A stretch of 64,000 bases of DNA from Yamagishiella unicocca. Lineage: Eukaryota; Chlorophyta; Chlorophyceae; Chlamydomonadales; Volvocaceae. The notes beneath the pieces are model-generated. The model saw nothing but the letters and a program-made list of their open reading frames with translations. It did not search any database and was not told the DNA's origin. Every line of letters begins with the position of its first letter. Position 1 is the first letter of the stretch. Positions 57,495 through 64,000 of this stretch are shown piece by piece. The stretch lies in NCBI GenBank assembly GCA_003116995.1, contig BDSL01000004.1, forward strand, positions 2,294,001-2,358,000, written 5' to 3'. The position numbers were made by a program, and so were the translations under genes.

Positions 57495-60400
57495 ATGGCG
57501 GACCCTCGTTCTGAGTTGCCGCGCACAACGCGTGTGAAAAATAAGCAGCCCGCAGACAAGCAGATCACTGCTGAGCAGCTATTGCGAGAAGCTAAGGAAA
57601 TCCAGCTTGAGGATGACTATAAAGCACCCAAGCAGATTATTACGGACCCGGAGGAGCTCAGCGAGTACCGCCTTTCCAAACGAAAGCAGTTCGAGGATCT
57701 TGTCCGGCGCGTTGGAAGGTTCAACGGTGGCGTGTGGGTCAAGGTGGGCCGCCAGACCGCATCGTTGCCGTGACCGAAACTGGGCCATCCCTTTGCACAC
57801 CGTATCGCACCGGGGCACACTCTCCGATGCTAATCGTCAATACATTTAAACCCGCCTGCCGAGCATCGTCCTGCCCTCGGGCAGGACCCTGCTTTGACCC
57901 CCGGCTGTACCTCTTCCGCTGGGCCTGGTTCCTCAGTCGCATATAACTCACGGGTTTGAATCGATGAGCCTCCCGAGTCCCTAACTCCACCGTTGCACAT
58001 TTCGGGTCCAAACCTTACAACTAGTGCCGCCAGGGCCCCCCTGCCTGCCTCGCGAACCACGCACCGCGCCCTCCGCACCCACCACTCGCCGCATCTGACC
58101 GCAACCCCCCCCACACACACACACCCCGCGGCGCAGTACGCGACATGGGAGGAGCAGCAGAAGGACTTCCGTCGCGCCCGGTCCGTGTGGGAGCGAGCGC
58201 TGGCCATCGAGTACCGCAACGTCAGCGTGTGGCTCAAGGTAGGAGGGTGGGGTGCGTGTGGCTCAAGGGAGGAGGGGGTGAGGTTCAAGGTAGGGGGTGG
58301 TTGTTTGTGTGGCGGGGTGGCGGGGAAACCCGGTTACACGACATAGGTAGGCGGGGGTCGGGTGGAGGGGTGAGGCTCAAGATAGGCAGCCGAGGTGAAG
58401 GGGTGAGGCTCAAGGTAGGCAGTCGAGGTGGAGGGGCGAGGCGGATGTCTTGGAAAAGAGCTGGGATCGGGGTAGAGGCCTGGCGGAGGAACGCGTGTAG
58501 CAACGTAGGAGAAGGCTATAGTGGGAAGGGGGGCGGGAGCTGCGGGCCGGGGGCTATCTCTGTCGGCTCATCAACCGCTCCAGCCGGGCTAGCACCGGGG
58601 TCGTCCCACGCCTGACCTGCCACCGGCGGGGAGGAGGTGAGGCGCCCTTGTTGCCTGGGGGACTGGCAGGGGTGCTTGGGGGCTCGGTGGGCGGAGTACG
58701 CGCGTGGAGTCGGGGCGGGATACGGGCTGAGGGGCAGCTGGGGGGGGCAAGCCACTGCCGCTGCACCGCCGCCAAGTCAAGTGCATGTGCGCGCGTATGT
58801 GCAGCATTCGCCCGGGTGCGACCTCCGGGAAACGAGTGGGAGTCAGCCCCCCCGATCGGAAGTCAGCCCTGGGGGGCGCGCTGGTCACAGGGCGGCTGGA
58901 GGGCGGGCGGAGGGCGGGTGGAGGGCGGGTGGAAGGCGGGTGGAGGGGGGGCGGAAGTACCTCCGGGGCCTTCTCCTGCGTGCCGGCTTGTGTGCCTCCG
59001 GTGGGCTTTGGCTGAGGCGTTGGGGGAGGGAGGGAGATGGGGGGAAGGGAGGGAGATGGGGGGGGGAGGAGGGAGGGAGGGGCTGCCTCCGTGAAAAGTG
59101 GTGGGACACCGGACGCCAGTCCCGTTGCTACTGCTACGGCTGTTGCTGGTGCTGGTGTGGCAGCTTTTGGTGGGGCTGCAGCAGTGTGGTGCTGCCCCGT
59201 GGCAGGGATTGTAATCCGCCACCACCACCACGCACCCAACAAAGCCGCCGGGGGCCGGTGCGGACATCTCCCCTCCCCTGCCTCCCGCGTCACCCGAATC
59301 CGTGTCCTTGCCAATGGATGGATAAACACACGCCAACCCAAGTCAACACGCACGCCCCCCCCCCGCGACACGGGTTCAGCCGACCCACGGGTCCCCTCTC
59401 ATACCCGCCCAACCTCCTCCCCCCTACCCACGGGTCTTCCTCAAAACACCCCGTACCCGTACCCCTCCTGCCCCCAGTACGCGGAAATGGAGATGCGGCA
59501 CCGCTTCGTCAACCACGCGCGCAACGTGTGGGATCGCGCCGTGACGCTGCTGCCTCGTATCGACCAGCTGTGGTACAAGTACATACACATGGAGGAGATG
59601 CTGGGCAACGTGGCGGGGGCAAGGCAGGTCTTCGAGAGGTGGATGAGGTTCGAGCCGGACCACACGGGGTGGATGGCGTACGTGCGGGTGGGTGCTGGCG
59701 GGAGGTGCGGGGGGGGAGGGCTGGGGTTGCGGAAGGGTGCTGGCGGAGGGTTGCGGGGGGTGGGGAGGGGGGCCGGGTGCGGAGGGAGGGTGCTGGATGG
59801 GGCGGCGGGAGGGAGGGGAGGGTGGTGTTTGCCTGGTGTGGTAGTTGGGGGAGAGGGGAGGGTGAAGGGGGGGGGGGTGAGACGGGGGTTGTTAGGTGCG
59901 GTGGGGGGCTCCCGGGCTGCAGGTACAGAGATGGAGGTTTGTTGGGTAGTTGGTGAGGCCCTGGGCTTGTGGTGTTCAAGTCTCAAGGGAGGGGAGGGTG
60001 CTGGCGGTGTCCTGTGTGTATTTGTGTTTGGGGGGGGAAACCAGCGCACCGGCACTCCTCCTCATCCGCACCCGCACTCTCTCTCCCCCCCCGGGGTCGG
60101 CCGTGGATTCGCTGATTATCGTTTATCACCCCGGGCCCCTCCCCAGTTCGAGCTGCGCTACAACGAGACGGAGCGAGCCCGGGCCATCTTCGAGCGCTAC
60201 ATCCAGATCCTGCCGACCGTCAAGGTGCGACTGTCGCCGTCTCGTGCCAACCCCCCCTTCATGAGCCGTCATCTCGTCCTTCCCTGGAGCTTCTCCGCCG
60301 CTCGCCCTCACCTTCACCTGCTGCTTGCCCTTCCCCTTGCTGCTGCTCGCCACCGTTTTCCCGCTGCGGAAGCACGCCTGAAGCCCGCATGTGGCCTGAC

Positions 60401-63400
60401 GGGTGGATCGGATGCCCACCTTCACCGCCCTTGGTTTGTGGGCCGTGGATTCGCGGATTCCCTTATCAACCCCCCCCCTGTCCTCCCCCCGCTGCAGGCA
60501 TGGGTGCGCTACGCCAAGTTCGAGATGCAGAACGGGGAGGTGGCGCTGGCTCGCAACTGCTACCAGCGGGGGGTGGAGGAGCTGGGCGAGGACGCACAGA
60601 CGGTGAGGCGGCGCGGGGGGGGGCAAGCCCGTGGAGGCGGGGGGGAGGCAAGCCCGTGGAGGCGGGGGGAGGCAAGCCCGTGGAGGCGGGGGGGGGGGCG
60701 GTGTGTGTGTGTGTGTGTGTGCGTTTGTTTCCGGTCACAGCAGGACTCTTTTGAAGCGGTTTACGTTTTTTCACTGTGCGCTCTTCACTCATCACTGTGG
60801 GGTTGTGCTGTGCCTGCTGCGTCCTCCTCCTCCTCCTCCTCCTCGTCAGGAGGAGTTCTTCATCAAGTTCGCCGAGTTCGAGGAGAAGGCGAAGGAGCCG
60901 GAGCGGGCTCGGGCCATTTTCCGGTACGCGCTGGACCACATACCCAAGGTGAGGGCGCAGGGGGGTTTACAGAAAAGGGCAGGGGGTGTGGAGTCTGGTG
61001 GGGGAAGGGGGAATGGCATAAAAACCGGGTTACGCGACATGGACAGGATAGCTGGCGCTGGGAAGGGGTGGGTAAAGGAAGGGGAACAGGTCTCAGCAAA
61101 GATCCTAGCACTCAAACCACCGTGGAATATCCTAGCACCCAAACCACCATGTAAGAATACCACCCGTGCCCCTTGGCCGGCCCCTGAAACCGCCCCTCGG
61201 CCGCTACCACTGCCGGAACGGCGCATCCGTGGGGCTTCTTGCTAAGAACCACAAAACAACAGCAATCATCAGTGCGATGCATCAGTCGCCAGTGCGATGC
61301 ATCCTCCAAACCCGCCACCCAACCCACACGTTTCCCCTGCGCGCCCGCAGGCTTCCGCCCCCACCCTGTACTCCCGCTTCGTCGCGTTCGAGAAGCAACA
61401 CGGCGACCGGGAGGGCATCGAGCAGGTGGTCGTCAGCAAGCGCAGGTGGGGGCGGCGGGGGGAAGAGTGTCAGGGTTTTGCGGCACCACGGGCGTGCGCT
61501 GCCGGGGACCTGGCCGAATCCGCGGCGGGTGTAGGTCAACAGCGGGTGGGTGTGGGAGGCTCCCTGACGCCTCCCCTTCCCTGGTCCCCTCCCCCTCCCT
61601 GGCCCCCTCCCTGGCGCCCGCAGGTTCCAGTACGAGGAGGAGATCGCCAAGTCGCCTCACAACTACGACACCTGGTTCGACTACATCAAGCTGGAGGAGG
61701 GCACCGGAGATGTGGACCGCACCCGGGAGGTGGGGGGGGCTCCGTGTGTGTATGTGTGTAGCCCGCACACACGAGACACCTCACCGCTTCCCCCGCTCCC
61801 CCTCAAAAGCACACGCAAGTGCTTCTCCTGTCTCGCAAACAAAGCATGCCTCCCCCCCTCACCACATGTCCATCGCTGAAGCCCACCGCTGTGCCCTACA
61901 CCAGCAACAACCACCGACCCGCACCCACCGCCTGCCTCTCCGCTCCCGCGCTGGCGGCGCTTCAGGTGTACGAACGCGCCGTCGCGCAGCTTCCCCCCAG
62001 CTCCGCCGACAAGCGCTTCTGGCGGCGCTACGTGTACCTGTGGATCAAGTACGCGCTGTTCGAGGAGCTGGACGTGGGCGAGGTGGAGCGCACCCGGGAG
62101 GTGTACCGGGCGGCGCTGGAGCTCATGCCGCACAAGCAGTTCACGTTTGCAAAGGTGGGGCGGGGGGGCGGGGCCGGCAGGAAGGGGTGTGTGTGTATGT
62201 GTGTGTGTCTGTGTGCACAAAAAGACCCGTTTACTCGGCGTGGGAAGTGTAGTTGGCGCATTGGCTCCGGACTTGATTGCCCCTAGCGGCTCCGAAACCA
62301 AACCGCTTGTCGCCGTTAAACCAACCGCCACATTGGCTCCGAAACCAAACCGCTTGTCGCGGCTAAACCACCGCACCGCACTTGCGTGTGCGCCCGCCAG
62401 GTGTGGATCCTGGCCGCCAAGTTCGAGATCCGGCAGCGCAACGTGGACGGCGCCAGGCGGCTGCTGGGGCGCGCGCTGGGTCTGTGCCCCAAGGAGAAGC
62501 TCTTCAAGAGCTACATCGAGCTGGAGCTGACCATGGGCAACGTGGAGCGGTGAGCGACCCGCGGGTCGGGGGCGCCTCTGGCGCCGCCCCCCACCTAAGC
62601 TCTGCCTGTGCCGAAGGAAGCGTCAGGCCCCAGCGCGGGCCGTGCCGGCACGTACGGCGCTGAACGTACGACAACACTAAGAAGGCATCGACTCCCCTCG
62701 CTCCTCCGCCCCCCTGCCTCTCCACCCCTCCCTCTGCTCCTCCTCCTCCTCCTCCTCGCTCCAGTTCGCCCCGCTGACGGTGTCGCCCCCCTCCCTCCTG
62801 TTCCTGTCGTGTTACCTGTTTTCATGCCACCCCCCCCCCTGCCCTTCCCCCCCCTTTGCGCCCACAAAATTAGTGTCCGACGACCATGCGCCAACTATCC
62901 TGTCCCGTTGCGTAAAATAAACCGGTTTTTAAACACCCCCCCCCTCCACAGCGTGCGCAAGCTGTACGAGAAGTACCTGGAGTGGCGGCCCTCCAACGTG
63001 GGCGCATGGGTGCGCTACGCCGACCTGGAGCGCAGCCTGGGGGAGACGGAGCGCTGCCGGGCGCTGTTCGAGCTAGCCATCGCACAGCCACTGCTGGACA
63101 TGCCGGAGGCGCTGTGGAAGGTGAGGCTGCTGGAGGAGGGGCGGGGTAGGGCGGGGTTTGGTAAATGGGTTTTGTAGGGCAGCAGGAGGGGAGGGGAGGG
63201 CGGTGCGTGAAGAAGGACGAGGTTTTGAGGTGGTGGGGTGGGCACCAGCGATTGTGTTTCATTGCCATACCACAACGTGTCGTAAACGCCGTCCTTCCCG
63301 CCGCCGCCACCCCACCTCACCCCACCTCACCGCACGGCCGCACTGCAATCCCTGCACCCCCCCGCACCACCACCACGATCCCCACCACCAAAAAGGCCTA

Positions 63401-64000
63401 CATCGATTTCGAGATCTCCGAAGGGGAGAGGGACCGCGTGCGGCTGCTGTACACCCGGCTTCTGGACCGCACCAAGCATGTCAAGGTGTGGCTGTCGTTC
63501 GCCAGGTTCGAGGCGGCGCCCATGCCGGCGGCGGCGGAGGGAGCGGACGGGTGAGTCGCCCGGGGGGTACCCATGTACACGACTCACGGGGGGGTACCCA
63601 TGTACACGACTCACGGGGGGGTACCCATGTACACGACTCACGGGGGGGTACCCATGTACACGACTCACGGGGGGGTACCCATGTACACGACTCACGGGGG
63701 GGTACCCATGTACACGATTCACGGGGGGTTTAGGCCGCGGTGGCCGGCAGTGGGAGGAATAGGCCCGCAGCGGGGCAAGGGAGGCCCCCGCCGCGGCAAG
63801 GGAGGTCCGCGGGGAATGGATGCGGACGTCTTGTGTGCTTTGAGGGGCGGCGGCGGGGGCCCCTGGCGGCGACGGTTGTTGGTTATAGGGGGGAATGACA
63901 CGTGGTGCGAGCACGGAGCCCCCGAAGCTCCTCGCCAGGCTGCCCCGGCGTCTACCCCTCGGGTGCCCCTTTCCGCATGTTCTCGTCCCAGTGCAACATG
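57495..64000 (+). CDS. CRNKL1: Crooked-neck-like pre-mRNA splicing factor (CRNKL1/Clf1/Syf3), 3' partial
   Basis: HAT-repeat scaffold of the Prp19/NineTeen complex, needed for spliceosome activation. Visible exons: 57495-57743, 58137-58238, 59478-59687, 60147-60224, 60498-60602, 60850-60948, 61351-61445, 61624-61729, 61966-62154, 62401-62549, 62952-63120, 63396-63550; about 568 codons, with the gene running past the window (a further exon may start at about 63992 after tcgtcccag). The N-terminus ([25 protein letters not shown]) is the conserved family start. Each later exon encodes roughly one HAT motif, for example W-x-x-Y-A-x-x-E, R-A-R-x-V-W-E-R-A and W-I-K-Y-A-L-F-E. The family usually has ~690-850 aa, so the C-terminal fifth or more is missing. 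Introns are exceptionally rich in G runs, (GT)n and poly-C tracts. Confidence 0.95.
58226..58440 (+). repeat. Degenerate ~33-bp repeats copying the exon 2 splice donor (CRNKL1)
   Basis: The exon 2 end, ggctcaag|gtagg, recurs in the intron as ggctcaagggagg, ggttcaaggtagg, ggctcaagatagg and ggctcaaggtagg, each followed by a G-rich filler. Confidence 0.75.
60700..60722 (+). repeat. (GT)n microsatellite in CRNKL1 intron 5
   Basis: About ten GT units preceded by a G run, shortly after the donor of exon 5. Similar GT-rich stretches occur early in several introns of this gene and ABCG. Confidence 0.9.
61012..61059 (-). repeat. Intronic dispersed repeat, inverted copy in CRNKL1 intron 6
   Basis: On the minus strand: gcgccagctatcctgtcc, then gcgtaacccggtttttatg. 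Same family as copies in ABCG introns 1 and 5 and CRNKL1 intron 10. Confidence 0.8.
62215..62263 (-). repeat. Intronic dispersed repeat, divergent inverted copy in CRNKL1 intron 9
   Basis: On the minus strand: aatgcgccaactacac, then gagtaaacgggtcttttt. More diverged than the other copies. Confidence 0.6.
62870..62951 (+). repeat. Intronic dispersed repeat abutting the acceptor of CRNKL1 exon 11
   Basis: gcgccaactatcctgtcc and aaccggtttttaaac, then a poly-C run that ends in ctccacag|, the acceptor at 62951. Here the repeat supplies the whole 3' end of the intron. Confidence 0.8.
63567..63730 (+). repeat. 27-bp minisatellite, about six units
   Basis: Near-identical units containing acccatgtacacgactcacg plus a G run, just after the donor of CRNKL1 exon 12 (63550). 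The exon frame hits TGA at the junction, so the array is intronic. Confidence 0.95.

Noticed and set aside
63567..63730. Coding repeat (9-residue GGTHVHDSR units)
   Set aside because: It is open in another frame, but the CRNKL1 frame meets TGA at the exon 12 donor, so the array is intronic.

Overview
The window looks like nuclear DNA of a chlamydomonadalean (volvocine-type) green alga. The sequence is GC-rich and the genes are split into many short exons with introns of about 90-900 nt. Candidate TGTAA poly(A) signals follow several genes. A large secreted or membrane protein carries a Chlamydomonas-style proline-rich (HRGP) shaft, and introns are full of G/T, poly-C and minisatellite tracts. 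The genus cannot be fixed from sequence alone. All exon joins below were built by eye from splice-site consensus, reading frame and family homology; lengths are sums of those exons.

Layout. (1) 1-13,098 (+): 3' part of a very large (at least about 3,180 aa) single-pass surface glycoprotein with PSI/EGF-like cysteine modules, a PKD-like domain, an ~840-residue proline-rich shaft, REJ-like modules, one TM helix and a cytosolic tail. (2) 15.3-20.3 kb (-): two paralogous small RING-CH proteins (A and B); a third copy (C) lies 34 kb further on in the opposite orientation (54.5-55.7 kb, +). (3) 20.6-31.2 kb: a compact housekeeping cluster made of a small conserved acidic/coiled-coil protein (+), a TXNDC9/phosducin-like-3 gene (-) and the nucleoporin NUP93 (+), with short divergent promoter spacers. 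(4) 31.2-34.8 kb: a gene-poor, visibly less GC-rich block with short inverted repeats. (5) 34.9-40.2 kb (+): a TKL-type protein kinase with a ~290-residue insertion inside the activation segment. (6) 40.2-44.6 kb: no supportable gene. (7) 44.6-53.2 kb (+): an ABCG half-transporter with unusually long N-terminal and linker regions. (8) 57.5 kb to the window end (+): the splicing factor Crooked-neck/CRNKL1 (Clf1/Syf3), 3' truncated.

There is no operon logic; this is ordinary eukaryotic gene order. NUP93 (nuclear pore), CRNKL1 (spliceosome) and TXNDC9 (chaperonin cofactor) are core housekeeping genes. The surface glycoprotein, TKL kinase and ABCG pump are the accessory or environment-facing genes.

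The most distinctive signals are: (i) the RING-CH plus C-terminal-domain family, whose three copies share a non-canonical GC-AG intron and show a patchwork of conversion between A and C; (ii) the kinase insertion; (iii) three introns whose own 5' splice junction has been amplified into a minisatellite; and (iv) a dispersed repeat that recurs inside introns of two unrelated genes, sometimes abutting the acceptor (introner-like).
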